NCBI RefSeq assembly: GCF_030849505.1
Contig: NZ_JAUJFI010000031.1
Span: forward strand, 1 to 42,707
Direction: 5' to 3'
Length of the DNA stretch: 42,707 nt
From: Azospirillum isscasi
GTDB taxonomy: Bacteria > Pseudomonadota > Alphaproteobacteria > Azospirillales > Azospirillaceae
Shown here: positions 1 through 8,828 of the stretch, in pieces
Layout of the letters: each line of letters starts with the position of its first letter
Position numbering within the stretch: the stretch's first letter is position 1
The notes under the pieces: generated by a model
Seen by the model: the letters and a program-made list of their open reading frames with translations, nothing else
Told to the model about the DNA's origin: nothing
Database searches by the model: none
Translations under genes and position numbers: made by a program

Positions 1-1
1 C

Positions 2-304
2 GACGCGGGCGGCGACGGGGCGGACGCCATGCAGGCTTATCTGGAGGAGGTGCGGAGGCGCCTTCAGGCCCGGCTTGCGGTGCCGGCGGAGGCACGGCGG
101 CTCCGTTTGGGCGGCACGGTGCAGGTGCGCTTCACGGTGCGGCGTGACGGCAGCGTTCCGGGGGAGACCATCGCCGCGGTGTCCGGCAACGGCATCGCGG
201 TGCTGGAGCGGTCGGCGGTGGAGACGGTGGCCCGTGCCGCCCCGTTCCCACCCCCGCCCAAGCCGGCCACCATCGACGTGCCGGTGCTGTTCGCCGTCCG
301 CTGA
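2..304 (+). CDS. TonB-family C-terminal domain protein (5' end outside the window)
   Basis: The reading frame is open from the left edge and ends in TGA at 302-304, so only the C-terminal part is present. The last 90 or so residues match the TonB C-terminal fold: an amphipathic helix (YLEEVRRRLQARL), then a beta strand with GTVQVRFTVRRDGSV, a second helix around LERSAVETVARA, a proline-rich turn (FPPPPKP) and a closing strand. In this family the domain contacts the TonB box of outer-membrane receptors and passes on energy from ExbBD. Whether the missing part carries the usual N-terminal membrane anchor and proline-rich spacer cannot be seen. It converges on the regulator gene at 335 with only 30 bases between. 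Confidence 0.85.
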   Translation, partial: DAGGDGADAMQAYLEEVRRRLQARLAVPAEARRLRLGGTVQVRFTVRRDGSVPGETIAAVSGNGIAVLERSAVETVARAAPFPPPPKPATIDVPVLFAVR

Positions 305-334
305 TCCGCGCGCAGCAAGGCCGTCGTGCCGCCG

Positions 335-1402
335 TCACGGCGCCTGCGGGGCGTCCTCGCGCTTGTCGCCCTCGCACTTTCCCTTGCGCGCCCGGCTGGG
401 CATCTCGCCGAACTGGGTCTTGAAGTCCCGCGAGAAATGGGCGGCGTCGGCGAAGCCGCAGTCGAAGGCGATCTCGGTGATCGTCCGGCGCGTGTGCTCC
501 AGCAGCCAGCGGCCATAATCCAGGCGCAGCCGGCGCTGGAAGGCCGACGGCGAGACGCCCAGCGCCGCCTGGAAGGAGCGTTCGAGCTGCCGGGCGCTGA
601 CGCCGACGTAACGGGCGATGGCCTCGACGGAGGGCGGGGAGTCCAGCCGCTGCTCGATGAAGTGGGACGCCTGACGGACGCGGGCGTCGGTCACGCCGTT
701 CAGGTTCGCGTAGAAATGCGCCTGCGGCAGCGCGCCGGGGCGGATGTCCTGAAGCATCATGTGGCGGACGGCCTGCCGCGCCTTCTGCCCGCCGCAGTGC
801 CGGCCCACGAGGTAGAGGCCGAGGTCGATGGCCGCCGTCGATCCGGCGCAGGTGATCAGGTCGCCCTCGTCGATGAACAGGTGATCCACCGAGGCGTTGA
901 CGGTCGGGAAGCGCTCGCGGAAGGTGTCCAGCACGTTCCAGTGCACGCAGACGCGGCGGGTGCCGACAAGGCCGGCGCGGGCGATGGCGAAGGTGCCCGT
1001 GCAGATGCCCAGAAGACGCACCCGCTGGGCCGCCACCGTCCGCAGATAGGCGGTGAGCGGCCCCGGAACCTCGTTACGGTAGTCGTTGCCGCCGCACACC
1101 GCCACGTAATCGAAGGGGGCCGGGGCCAGCAGGTCGCTGTTGGGGGAGACCAGCACGCCGCAGCTCGACCGCCGGGGCTGCCCGCCGACGCTCATCACCG
1201 TCCAGCTCGCGTCGATCTGCCGGCTGCGTCCCCCGAGGTCGGCCGCCAGCCGCACCGCGTCGATCAGGCCGGAAAAGGCGGTCAGCGTGAATTGGTCGAG
1301 AAGGACGAAACCGATGCGCAACCGGGGGGCGGTCCCGGAGTCGGAAAGGGGGACGGCGTCGTGTCCGGGAGCGTCGGGCGTGTCGGGTCGAGGGGTCGGC
1401 AT
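335..1402 (-). CDS. GlxA-family AraC-type transcriptional regulator
   Basis: The protein has two domains. Residues of about 20-190 form a DJ-1/PfpI-like (class I glutamine amidotransferase-like) sensor domain, including the elbow LLGICTGTFAIARAG. The C-terminal 100 residues are an AraC/XylS double helix-turn-helix, with the signature ITEIAFDCGFADAAHFSRDFK. Family members (GlxA, GbdR, ArgR, LhpR types) activate catabolic genes for quaternary amines, amino acids or hydroxyproline. It is divergent from an ABC importer and racemase-family operon starting at 1522, which it most likely controls. The start is uncertain: an in-frame TTG lies 15 bases upstream at 1417, and neither site has a clear Shine-Dalgarno sequence. 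ATG at 1402 is chosen (355 residues). Confidence 0.9.
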   Translation of the reverse strand: MPTPRPDTPDAPGHDAVPLSDSGTAPRLRIGFVLLDQFTLTAFSGLIDAVRLAADLGGRSRQIDASWTVMSVGGQPRRSSCGVLVSPNSDLLAPAPFDYVAVCGGNDYRNEVPGPLTAYLRTVAAQRVRLLGICTGTFAIARAGLVGTRRVCVHWNVLDTFRERFPTVNASVDHLFIDEGDLITCAGSTAAIDLGLYLVGRHCGGQKARQAVRHMMLQDIRPGALPQAHFYANLNGVTDARVRQASHFIEQRLDSPPSVEAIARYVGVSARQLERSFQAALGVSPSAFQRRLRLDYGRWLLEHTRRTITEIAFDCGFADAAHFSRDFKTQFGEMPSRARKGKCEGDKREDAPQAP

Positions 1403-1521
1403 GTCGGAAATATTCAAGGATTCGGCAGCATTCTTCTATCGGAAAATACGTTGGAACAATTAGCTTTCGAACGAACCATGGCTCTGACGCCCGCTGGACC
1501 GACACCACGAAGGAACCGGTC
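1403..1521. promoter_or_regulatory. Divergent promoter region, regulator and ABC importer operon
   Basis: This stretch of about 120 bases separates the GlxA-type regulator from the importer operon. It is clearly more AT-rich than its surroundings (for example around 1420-1480) and must hold both promoters. No repeat pair convincing enough to call an AraC site was found. A purine-rich AAGGAA lies a few bases before the ATG at 1522. Confidence 0.5.
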
Positions 1522-2592
1522 ATGACCCATCCGCGCGCCGCCAACCGAAACGCCACCCGCTTTGCCGCCCTGTCCGCCGTCCTGGCGGCGGGCGTTTCCT
1601 TTTTCGCCCTGCCGGCTGCGGCCCAGAGCGAGATCCGCGTCGCCTGGTACGGCGGCAACTGGGGCGATGCCTTCCGCACCTGCGTCGCCGAGCCCTTCAC
1701 CAAGGCGACCGGCGTCCGCGTCGTGCCGGAGATCGGCACCTCGACCGTGACGCTCGCCAAGCTGCAGCAGCAGAAGGACGCGCCGACGCTCGACGTCGCC
1801 TACATGGACGGCGGCATCAGCGAGCTGGCCCAGGCGGCGGGCGTTCTGGACGCCATCGACCCGGCGGGTGTGCCGAACCTGTCGAAGGCGCAGCCGGAGG
1901 CGGTCTACAAGGCGGACGGGTCGATCTTCGCCGTCGGTTCCGGCTACTACTCGCTGGGCCTGACCTACAACACCAAGGAGGTCAAGACCCCGCCGACCTC
2001 GTGGAACGACCTGTGGAAGCCGGAGTTCGAGGAGGCGGTGACCATCCCGTCGCCGGCCAACTCCTCCGGCGTGCCCTTCGTCATGTTCCTGAACCGCATG
2101 TGGGGCAACCCGCCGGGCGACCTGTCCAAGACCTTCGCGAAGCTGAAGACGCTGAAGACCGCGCTCTATTTCGACAGCTCGGGCGCGGCCAGCAACGCCT
2201 ACCAGAGCGGCGAGGCGCTCATCGGCGCGCACTTCAACGTCGGCGCCTGGGATCTGGCGGACAAGGGCCTGCCCATCGGCTTCACCGTGCCGAAGGAAGG
2301 CGTGTGGGCGACCGACGCCCGCCTGCATCTGGTGAAGAACGCCCCGCACAAGGCCGACGCCCAGCGCTTCATCGACACCGCCCTGACCCCGCAGGCGTCG
2401 GCCTGTCTGGCGGAGAAGCTCTATCTCGGTCCGGCGGTGCAGGGCGTGTCCGTGTCGCCGGAGGTGGAGCGCAAGCTGCCCTGGGGCGTCGGCGGATCGG
2501 TCAAGAATCTCCAGCTCTTCAACTGGGCGGACATCAACCGGGACCGCGCGGCGATCACCGACGCCTGGAACCGCGAACTCGCCCGCCAGTGA
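1522..2592 (+). CDS. ABC transporter substrate-binding protein, spermidine/putrescine (PotD) type
   Basis: This periplasmic binding protein has 356 residues. An arginine-containing N-terminus, a hydrophobic stretch (ALSAVLAAGVSFFALPAAA) and an alanine-rich cleavage region ending near residue 36 make a signal peptide. The mature chain starts with the family-like segment IRVAWYGGNWGDAF and shows the two-lobe solute-binding fold of the PotD/PotF-type extracellular proteins. Ligands of this family include polyamines, opines, betaines and other cationic or amino-acid-like compounds, and the sequence alone does not tell which. It is followed by its ATPase and two permeases, then by a proline-racemase-family enzyme, so the ligand is probably an imino acid or related compound. 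That last step is inference. Confidence 0.9.
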   Translation: MTHPRAANRNATRFAALSAVLAAGVSFFALPAAAQSEIRVAWYGGNWGDAFRTCVAEPFTKATGVRVVPEIGTSTVTLAKLQQQKDAPTLDVAYMDGGISELAQAAGVLDAIDPAGVPNLSKAQPEAVYKADGSIFAVGSGYYSLGLTYNTKEVKTPPTSWNDLWKPEFEEAVTIPSPANSSGVPFVMFLNRMWGNPPGDLSKTFAKLKTLKTALYFDSSGAASNAYQSGEALIGAHFNVGAWDLADKGLPIGFTVPKEGVWATDARLHLVKNAPHKADAQRFIDTALTPQASACLAEKLYLGPAVQGVSVSPEVERKLPWGVGGSVKNLQLFNWADINRDRAAITDAWNRELARQ

Positions 2593-2618
2593 CCGACACT
2601 CAGCCGGGGAGCCTTTCC

Positions 2619-3701
2619 ATGTCCGACGCCCTGCTCTCCATCCGTTCCATCGACAAGCATTTCGGCGCCTACCACGCGCTGAGGGACGTGTCGCTGGACG
2701 TGGCCCACGGCGAGTTCGTCGCCCTGCTGGGGCCGAGCGGCTGCGGCAAGACGACCCTGCTGCGCTGCATCGCCGGTTTCCTCTCCCCCGATTCCGGAAC
2801 CATCCGGATCGGCGGGGAGGACGTGACGCGGTTGCCGCCGCACCGGCGCCCGCTGAACACGGTGTTCCAGCACTACGCCCTGTTCCCGCACATGAGCATC
2901 CTCGACAACGTGGCCTACGGGCCGCGCCGTCACGGGGTGGCGCGGGGCGAGGCGCTGGAGCGCGCCCGCGAGGCGCTGGAGCTGGTCGGGCTGGACTCCG
3001 CGGCGGGGCGCTTCCCGCGGGAGCTGTCGGGCGGCCAGCAGCAGCGCGTCGCCCTGGCGCGGGCCTTCGTCAACCGCCCGAAGCTCCTCCTGCTCGACGA
3101 GCCGCTGAGCGCGCTCGACCTGAAGCTGCGCAAGCGGATGCAGATCGAGCTGAAGCATCTCCAGGAGAAGCTGGGCATCGCCTTCGTGTTCGTGACCCAC
3201 GACCAGGAGGAGGCGATGAGCATGGCCAACCGCATCGTCGTCATGAACCGTGGCGTGATCGAGCAGGTGGGCGACGGGCGGACCATCTACACCAGCCCGG
3301 CCAGCCGCTTCGTCGCCGATTTCATCGGTGAGGCCAACCTGCTGCCGGGAACGGCGGAAGGCGACGCCGGGGTGCGGCTGGGGGTGGGGGCGGCGCTTCT
3401 GCCCCATCTCGGCGCCGACGCGCGGCAACGCTACACCGCGGTTCTGCGGCCCGAGCATGTCGAACTGCTGGACCAGCCGGAGGCGCCGGGTCTCATCACC
3501 GACCAGGGCTTCGTCGAGGACGTCATCGACACCGGGGGGCAGACCGTCGTGACGGTGCGCGTCGGCGAGCATCTGCTGGCCAGCCGCCGGCTGGGCATGG
3601 CGGGGAAGGGGCTGAATCCGGGGGCGCCGGTCTTCGTCGGCTTCCGTCCGGGGCACGTCCACCTCATCGCCGAGCCGGCCCCGCACCGGTCCGGACCATG
3701 A
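2619..3701 (+). CDS. ABC transporter ATPase, PotA type
   Basis: The protein has 360 residues with a full nucleotide-binding domain: Walker A GPSGCGKTT near residue 38, the Q-loop in VFQHYALFPHM, the signature LSGGQQQRVALARAF, Walker B LLLLDEPLSALD and the switch histidine in FVTHDQEEAM. A C-terminal TOBE regulatory domain (about residues 275-350) is typical of the polyamine/sugar importer subgroup. The start is ATG at 2619, with GGGGAG about 8 bases upstream; a much longer open frame upstream overlaps the binding-protein gene and is not credible. The stop overlaps the next gene's ATG (ATGA), which points to translational coupling. Confidence 0.95.
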   Translation: MSDALLSIRSIDKHFGAYHALRDVSLDVAHGEFVALLGPSGCGKTTLLRCIAGFLSPDSGTIRIGGEDVTRLPPHRRPLNTVFQHYALFPHMSILDNVAYGPRRHGVARGEALERAREALELVGLDSAAGRFPRELSGGQQQRVALARAFVNRPKLLLLDEPLSALDLKLRKRMQIELKHLQEKLGIAFVFVTHDQEEAMSMANRIVVMNRGVIEQVGDGRTIYTSPASRFVADFIGEANLLPGTAEGDAGVRLGVGAALLPHLGADARQRYTAVLRPEHVELLDQPEAPGLITDQGFVEDVIDTGGQTVVTVRVGEHLLASRRLGMAGKGLNPGAPVFVGFRPGHVHLIAEPAPHRSGP

Positions 3702-4561
3702 GCACGACCATGAGCGCAGCCATGAACCGAGCCCTGCCCCTGCTGGCGGCCCCGGTCGCCTTCTTCGTGGCCTTCTTCGCCGTTCCCATGATCGTCGTCG
3801 TGTCGTCCAGCCTGATGGCCGGCGGCGTGCCGTCGCTCGGCAACTACGCGCGGGTGCTGCTCGACCAGTATCACTGGGACGTGCTGGCGGCGACCTTCCG
3901 CATCGCCGGGCTGACCACGGCGGCCTGCGCGCTGCTCGGCTACCCGCTGGCCTATTATCTGGTGCGGGTGGTCAAGTCGCGGGCGCTGCGGCGGACCTGC
4001 GTCATCCTGCTGGTGCTGCCGCTGTTCACCAGCAACATTGTCCGCTCCTTCGGCTGGATGGTCCTGCTGGGGCGCAACGGCCTCGTCAACGACGCGCTGG
4101 TCGGGGCCGGCATCCTGGACCGCCCGATGCGCTTTCTCGGCACCGAACTGGGCATCGTGATCGGGCTGGTCTACATCCTGCTGCCCTTCATCGTGCTGGC
4201 GGTCGGCAACGCGCTGGCGGCGGTGGACCCGGCGCTGGAAGACGCCTCCTCCGACCTCGGCGCCACGCCCTTCGACACCTTCCGGACGGTCACCTTTCCG
4301 CTCTGCCTGCCGGGGCTGATGTCGGGGATCGTCATGGTCTTCACCCTGGCCGTCAGCGCCTACGTCACGCCGGCTCTGCTGAGCGGCGGCAAGATCACGG
4401 TCTTTCCCATGCTGATCTTCCAACAATACAGCACCGTCTTCGACGTGAACTACGGCGGCGCGCTCAGCATGACGCTGCTGGTCATGACGCTGGTCCTGGT
4501 CGGTCTGGCCGGCTGGATCGGCAACGCCGGGGCCGACGCGAAGGGGAGGGCCGCCCGATGA
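3698..4561 (+). CDS. ABC transporter permease, PotB type
   Basis: This 287-residue inner-membrane protein has about six transmembrane helices. The first is near residues 10-35 (LPLLAAPVAFFVAFFAVPM). The cytoplasmic coupling loop carries the EAA-like motif EDASSDLGATPFDTFRTV near residues 182-199, which contacts the ATPase in type I importers. ATGA overlaps join it to the ATPase upstream and to the second permease downstream. By family it is the first of the two membrane subunits of a spermidine/putrescine-type importer. An in-frame ATG a few codons downstream is an alternative start. Confidence 0.93.
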   Translation: MSTTMSAAMNRALPLLAAPVAFFVAFFAVPMIVVVSSSLMAGGVPSLGNYARVLLDQYHWDVLAATFRIAGLTTAACALLGYPLAYYLVRVVKSRALRRTCVILLVLPLFTSNIVRSFGWMVLLGRNGLVNDALVGAGILDRPMRFLGTELGIVIGLVYILLPFIVLAVGNALAAVDPALEDASSDLGATPFDTFRTVTFPLCLPGLMSGIVMVFTLAVSAYVTPALLSGGKITVFPMLIFQQYSTVFDVNYGGALSMTLLVMTLVLVGLAGWIGNAGADAKGRAAR

Positions 4562-5346
4562 TCGCACGGCTTCTCCTGCGGGTCGTCTCCTGGTCGGTCA
4601 TGGCCTACCTGATCCTGCCGCTCCTCGTCATCGTCGGCTCCTCCTTCACGGCCACCAGCTACCTCGCCTTCCCGCCGCAGGGGCTGACGCTCGACTGGTA
4701 CGGGCGGATGCTCGCCGACACCTCCTATCTGGCGGCCTTCGGCACCAGCACCCTGCTGGCCCTGGTCGCCACGGCGGCGGCCCTGCTGCTCGGCGTGCCG
4801 GCGGCGCTGGCCATCGCCCGCTGCGAGTTTCCCGGCAAGCGGTTCCTGCTGTCGCTGCTGATGTCGCCGCTGGTCCTGCCGCATGTCGTTCTGGGTGCGG
4901 CCCTGCTGCAATACTGCGCGGCGCTGGGCCTGATGCGCAGCTTCACGGCGCTGCTGGTCGGGCACATCGTGATCGTCATGCCCTTCGTCCTGCGCTCCGT
5001 CCTGCCGCAATTGACGCCGGAGCAGCGGGCGCTGGAGGAGGCGTCGGCGGACCTCGGCGCCCGCCCGATGGAAACCTTCTTCCTCGTCACGCTGCCGCAG
5101 ATCCGCAGCGGGCTGGCGAGCGGCGCGATCTTCGCCTTCATCTCCTCCTGGATCAACGTCGAGCTGAGCATCTTCAACACCACGGCGGAGATGACGACCA
5201 TCCCGGTCAAGCTGTTCAACTACGTCCAGTACACGATCGACCCGGTCATCGCCGCGGTGTCCTCCATCACCATCGGCGTGGCGGCTCTGGCGATCGTCAT
5301 CCTCGACCTCACCGTCGGGCTGCACCTTCTGTCGGACCGGCGCTGA
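4558..5346 (+). CDS. ABC transporter permease, PotC type
   Basis: This is the second membrane subunit of the importer, 262 residues, with about six hydrophobic helices. Its EAA motif is EEASADLGARPMETFFLVTLP at about residues 161-180. Its start overlaps the stop of the PotB-like gene (ATGA). It ends 71 bases before the racemase-family gene, so the enzyme is likely in the same transcript. Nothing in the gene looks damaged or foreign. Confidence 0.93.
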   Translation: MIARLLLRVVSWSVMAYLILPLLVIVGSSFTATSYLAFPPQGLTLDWYGRMLADTSYLAAFGTSTLLALVATAAALLLGVPAALAIARCEFPGKRFLLSLLMSPLVLPHVVLGAALLQYCAALGLMRSFTALLVGHIVIVMPFVLRSVLPQLTPEQRALEEASADLGARPMETFFLVTLPQIRSGLASGAIFAFISSWINVELSIFNTTAEMTTIPVKLFNYVQYTIDPVIAAVSSITIGVAALAIVILDLTVGLHLLSDRR

Positions 5347-5417
5347 CCGCCGGTCCCGGCACCCCCCGCTTCATCCCCCGATCAATCTCTGAATCCGATC
5401 CACGAAAGGGTCCTTCC

Positions 5418-6431
5418 ATGCGCATGCAAGACGCATTCGATGTCCTGTACACCCACACCGAGGGCGAGCCGCTCTGCATCATCCACAGCGGCATCCCCTA
5501 TCCGCCGGGCTCCAGCATCCTGGAGAAGCGCCAGTTCCTGGAGACCCATTACGACTGGCTGCGCGAAGCCCTGATGCGCGAGCCGCGCGGCCACAAGGAC
5601 ATGTTCGGCGTCTTCCTGACCCCGCCGTCCGGCCCGGACTGCGACGCCGGCCTGATCTACATCGACGGCACCCAGTATTCCCACATGTGCGGCCACGGAA
5701 CCATCGCCGTCGCCATGGCGATGGTCGCCAACGGCCTCGTCCGCCGCGGCGAGAACGGGCGCACCACCATCCGCTTCGAGACCACCGCCGGCCTCGTCGT
5801 TGCCGAGGTGGCGCATGAGGGCGACCGGGTGCTGTGGACCCGCTTCGAGAACGTCCCGGCCTACGTCGCCGCGCAGGACGTGGAGTTCGAACTGCCGGAG
5901 ATCGGCCCGCTGAAGGCCGACATCGTGTGGGGCGGCAACTACTTCGGCATCATCGACCTGACCGGCACGTCGCTGCGCATCGGGGCGGAGAACGGCACCG
6001 CCCTGTCGCATTACGGCATCCTGGCGCGCGAGCAGCTCCGCCGCAAGGTGGCGATCCAGCACCCGGCGTCGGCCCACATCAACAACTTCAACTTCGTGAC
6101 CTTCTGGCACGAGCCGACCATCGAGGGCGCCTTCTACAAGAACGTCCACGTGTTCAGCGCCGGCCAGCTCGACCGCTCGCCGGGCGGCACCGGCACCAGC
6201 GCGATGATGGCGATGTTCGAGGCGCGCGGAAAGATGGCGATCGGCGATACCATCCGCTCCGAGGGGCTGCTCGGCACGGGCACCTTCGAGGGCAGCCTGC
6301 TCGGCGAGACCCGCCTGAACGGCGTCCGCGCCGTGCGCCCGACCGTGAAGGGCACCGCCAGCATCCTCGGCACCGCGCGCTGGGTCATCGACCGCAACGA
6401 CCCGGTGGGCGCCGGCTTCCTGGTCGCCTGA
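5418..6431 (+). CDS. Proline racemase / hydroxyproline epimerase-dehydratase family protein with an altered active site
   Basis: The 337-residue protein has the two-lobe proline-racemase fold. The first catalytic site is intact: MCGHGT with Cys91. The second conserved site, normally DRSPCGTGT in racemases and epimerases, reads DRSPGGTGTSA here, so position 256 is glycine (codon GGC at 6183-6185). Known members use Cys/Cys (proline racemase, 4-hydroxyproline epimerase), Ser/Cys, or Cys/Thr (trans-3-hydroxy-L-proline dehydratase). A Cys/Gly pair could not do two-base racemization in the usual way, so a one-base reaction such as dehydration is more likely; this is inference. The upstream importer genes suggest that it acts on the imported compound. 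A weak GAAAGGG precedes the ATG. Confidence 0.85.
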   Translation: MRMQDAFDVLYTHTEGEPLCIIHSGIPYPPGSSILEKRQFLETHYDWLREALMREPRGHKDMFGVFLTPPSGPDCDAGLIYIDGTQYSHMCGHGTIAVAMAMVANGLVRRGENGRTTIRFETTAGLVVAEVAHEGDRVLWTRFENVPAYVAAQDVEFELPEIGPLKADIVWGGNYFGIIDLTGTSLRIGAENGTALSHYGILAREQLRRKVAIQHPASAHINNFNFVTFWHEPTIEGAFYKNVHVFSAGQLDRSPGGTGTSAMMAMFEARGKMAIGDTIRSEGLLGTGTFEGSLLGETRLNGVRAVRPTVKGTASILGTARWVIDRNDPVGAGFLVA

Positions 6432-6487
6432 CCGGGAGGTATCCGACCGGGAGGCGCCTGACCGGGAGGCGCCTGACCGGGAGGCGC
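6428..6487 (+). repeat. Four tandem copies of a 15-base unit at the end of the racemase-family gene
   Basis: The unit CTGACCGGGAGGCGC occurs four times head to tail: 6428-6442 (ending AT instead of GC, with one further change), 6443-6457 (one change), then 6458-6472 and 6473-6487, which are perfect. The stop codon of the racemase-family gene (6429-6431) lies in the first copy. A 15-base unit keeps frame, and the later copies each repeat the same TGA. It looks like slippage-type expansion just after the gene. Confidence 0.9.
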
Positions 6488-6508
6488 CGCCGGGGTCGCC
6501 TTCCATCC

Positions 6509-6533
6509 AGCCCCGCGCCTTCCGCGCGGGGCT
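6509..6533. terminator. Hairpin between convergent operons
   Basis: AGCCCCGCGC (6509-6518) pairs perfectly with GCGCGGGGCT (6524-6533) around a CTTCC loop, giving a 10 bp GC stem. It sits between the 3' ends of the racemase-family gene and paaY, where a bidirectional terminator is expected. Neither side has a real T-run, so its strength is uncertain. Confidence 0.65.
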
Positions 6534-6540
6534 CCGGAAC

Positions 6541-7155
6541 CTACGCCTTCACCTTGTGCAGCGGCTGGGTGTCCCCGCCCTCGACGCGCGGGCGGTTGGG
6601 TTCCTCCTCGGTCAGGGGATCGCACTCGACCATGGTGGCGAGGGAGCGGGCGGTCAGGCGCTGGTACTCCGTCGTTCCCTCCGCCTTCCAGGCGATCTCG
6701 TCCTCGCGCAAATCGCGGATCACCTTGGCGGGGAGGCCGGCGACCAGGGTGCGCGGGGGCACCGCGAATCCAGCCTTCACGAAGGCCATGGCGGCGACGA
6801 TGGACTGCTCGCCGATCACCGCGCCGTCCATGACCACCACATTCATGCCGACCAGCGCGCCGCGCTTCACGACGCAGCCGTGCAGGACCGCCCCGTGGCC
6901 GACATGCCCGTCCACCTCCACCACCGCGTCATGGCCGGGGAAAGCGTGGAGCGTGCAATTGTCCTGCACGTTGCTGCCGTCCTCCAGGATGATGCGGCCG
7001 AAGTCGCCACGCAGGGATGCGCAGGGGCCGACGTAGCAGCCGGCCCCCACGATCACGTCGCCGATCAGAACGGCGGAGGGGTGCACGAAGGCGGTCGGGT
7101 GGACCACCGGCACCACGCCGTCGATGGCGTAAACCTTCGGACGCAGGCCCGTCAT
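6541..7155 (-). CDS. paaY: Phenylacetate-degradation protein PaaY, hexapeptide-repeat (gamma-carbonic-anhydrase-like) thioesterase
   Basis: The 204-residue protein has a left-handed beta-helix built of hexapeptide repeats ([30 protein letters not shown]) and histidines in the places used for metal binding in gamma-carbonic anhydrases (for example CTLHAF and [10 protein letters not shown]). It ends in a helical tail. PaaY enzymes hydrolyse dead-end CoA thioesters such as 2-hydroxycyclohepta-1,4,6-triene-1-carboxyl-CoA, which form when ring cleavage stalls. Its ATG overlaps the stop of paaN (ATGA), which is consistent with a role beside the ring-cleavage aldehyde dehydrogenase. The C-terminal tail after about residue 175 is acidic, then basic, and low in complexity. 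Confidence 0.93.
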   Translation of the reverse strand: MTGLRPKVYAIDGVVPVVHPTAFVHPSAVLIGDVIVGAGCYVGPCASLRGDFGRIILEDGSNVQDNCTLHAFPGHDAVVEVDGHVGHGAVLHGCVVKRGALVGMNVVVMDGAVIGEQSIVAAMAFVKAGFAVPPRTLVAGLPAKVIRDLREDEIAWKAEGTTEYQRLTARSLATMVECDPLTEEEPNRPRVEGGDTQPLHKVKA

Positions 7156-8828
7156 GCGGCGGCCGGAACGCGGGTCTGGACGACGCGGAAGCGGCCCGCC
7201 ACGAAGGCGAGGTCGCACAGCGCGGCGTTGCAGGCCGGGTTGGCGCCGGTGCCGTGGAAGTCGCTGAAGGCCGCCGACTGGTTGACGAACACGCCGCCGG
7301 TCAGGTTGACGGACAGGGCGACACCCGCCTCGGTGAAGGCGTCCTGGGCCGCGGCGATGGTGTTCCGGTCGGTGCTGTAGAGCGCGGCGGTCAGCGCGCC
7401 CTTGCCGCGGGCGAGGGTGGTCGCGCGGGCCAGGGCGTCTTCGGTGCCGTCCACCTTCACGATCATGGAGATGGGGCCGAAGAGTTCCTGGCCGTACGCC
7501 TCCTCGTCCTTGGCGTCGAGGACGAGGATGAGCGGCGTGTGGACGCGGGCGTCGGCGAACTTCGGGTGGTCCAGCTTGCGGGAGGCCAGGGCGACGGCGC
7601 CGAGGCCGTGGGCGTCCTGAAGGCGTTTCAGGGTGGCGTCGGACTGGATGGCGCCCAGCACCTCGACGGCGCGCTCGGCGTCGGACAGGAACTTGTCGGT
7701 GGCGCCGGCGATGGCCTGGACGACCTGATCGAAGGACAGCGGTTCGCCGCCGGCCCTGATGCCGTCCTTCGGCACGAAGATCACCTGCGGGGTCGTGCAC
7801 ATCTGGCCGGAATAGAGCGACAGCGAGAAGGCGAGGTTGCGCGCCATGCCCTTCGGGTCGTCGGTCGAGTCGATGACGACCGTGTTGACGCCGGCCTTCT
7901 CGGTGAAGACCTGGGCCTGCCGGGCGTTCTGCTCCAGCCAGTTGCCGAACTCGCTGGAGCCGGTGAAGTCGATCAGCGCGACCTCGGGCCGGGTGGCGAG
8001 GTCCTTGGCGATGGGCGCGTCGGCGCTGTCCGCGGCGAGGGTGACGAGGTTGGGGTCGAGGCCGGCTTCGCCGAGGACCGCGCGGCAGATCTCCACCGTG
8101 ATGGCGAGCGGCAGGATGGCCGCCGGGTGCGGCTTCACGATCACGGCGTTGCCGGTGACGAGGCTGGCGAACAGGCCCGGATAGCCGTTCCAGGTCGGGA
8201 AGGTGGCGCAGCCGATCATCACGGCCACCCCGCGCGGGACCACCTCGAAGACCTTGTCCATGACCAGCGGCGGATTCTTGCCCTGCGGCTTCTCCCAGCG
8301 GGCGGAGGGGACCTGATCGGTCATCGCCTTCCAGCCGTAGGTGACGGCTTCGAGGCCGCGGTCCTGGGCGTGCGGGCCGCCGGCCTGAAAGGCCATCATG
8401 AAGGCCTGGCCGGTGGTGTGCTGGACGGCGTTGGCGATCTCGAAGCTGCGCGCGTTCAGGCGAGTCAGGATTTCCACGCAGACCCCCGCCCGTCCGTCCG
8501 GGCCGGCCTTGCGCCAGCCGGGCATGGCGGTCTTCGCAGCGGCGAGCAGGGCGTCCAGGTCGGGCTTCGGATAGGTCACGCCGAGGTCGAAGCCGAAGGG
8601 CGAGCGTTCGGCGCCGATGAAGCCGCCGGCGGCGGGCTGGTCCAGATGGAACAGCTTGTTCAGGCGTGCCTTGAAGGCGGTCTCGCCGTCCGCGGCGGCG
8701 GTCTCGCCATAGACGCGGGGGCTCGGCATCTCGGCGAAGGGCGACCAATAGCCGCGCTGGCGCGAGGCGGCGACGGCCTGATCCAGGGTGGCGCGGTGGC
8801 GCTCGAACAGCTCCTGCGGGGTGGTCAT
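7152..8828 (-). CDS. paaN: Phenylacetate-degradation aldehyde dehydrogenase PaaN (form without a hydratase domain)
   Basis: The 558-residue protein is an NAD(P)-dependent aldehyde dehydrogenase with glutamate in FTGSSEFGN and the nucleophilic cysteine in [12 protein letters not shown]. It oxidises the ring-opened semialdehyde CoA ester of the phenylacetate route. E. coli PaaZ is about 680 residues and carries a C-terminal MaoC-type hydratase that opens the oxepin ring. This protein lacks that domain, so a separate hydratase must be encoded elsewhere. The start at 8828 is chosen because GGAGGAG lies 9 bases upstream; the in-frame ATG at 8837 would leave almost no spacing. It overlaps the flavodoxin gene and paaY by ATGA junctions. 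Confidence 0.93.
   Translation of the reverse strand: MTTPQELFERHRATLDQAVAASRQRGYWSPFAEMPSPRVYGETAAADGETAFKARLNKLFHLDQPAAGGFIGAERSPFGFDLGVTYPKPDLDALLAAAKTAMPGWRKAGPDGRAGVCVEILTRLNARSFEIANAVQHTTGQAFMMAFQAGGPHAQDRGLEAVTYGWKAMTDQVPSARWEKPQGKNPPLVMDKVFEVVPRGVAVMIGCATFPTWNGYPGLFASLVTGNAVIVKPHPAAILPLAITVEICRAVLGEAGLDPNLVTLAADSADAPIAKDLATRPEVALIDFTGSSEFGNWLEQNARQAQVFTEKAGVNTVVIDSTDDPKGMARNLAFSLSLYSGQMCTTPQVIFVPKDGIRAGGEPLSFDQVVQAIAGATDKFLSDAERAVEVLGAIQSDATLKRLQDAHGLGAVALASRKLDHPKFADARVHTPLILVLDAKDEEAYGQELFGPISMIVKVDGTEDALARATTLARGKGALTAALYSTDRNTIAAAQDAFTEAGVALSVNLTGGVFVNQSAAFSDFHGTGANPACNAALCDLAFVAGRFRVVQTRVPAAA

Noticed and set aside
326..1525. Large plus-strand open frame opposite the GlxA-type regulator
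   Set aside because: The minus-strand protein has full sensor and AraC domains; the plus-strand reading is a typical high-GC antisense shadow with low-complexity composition.
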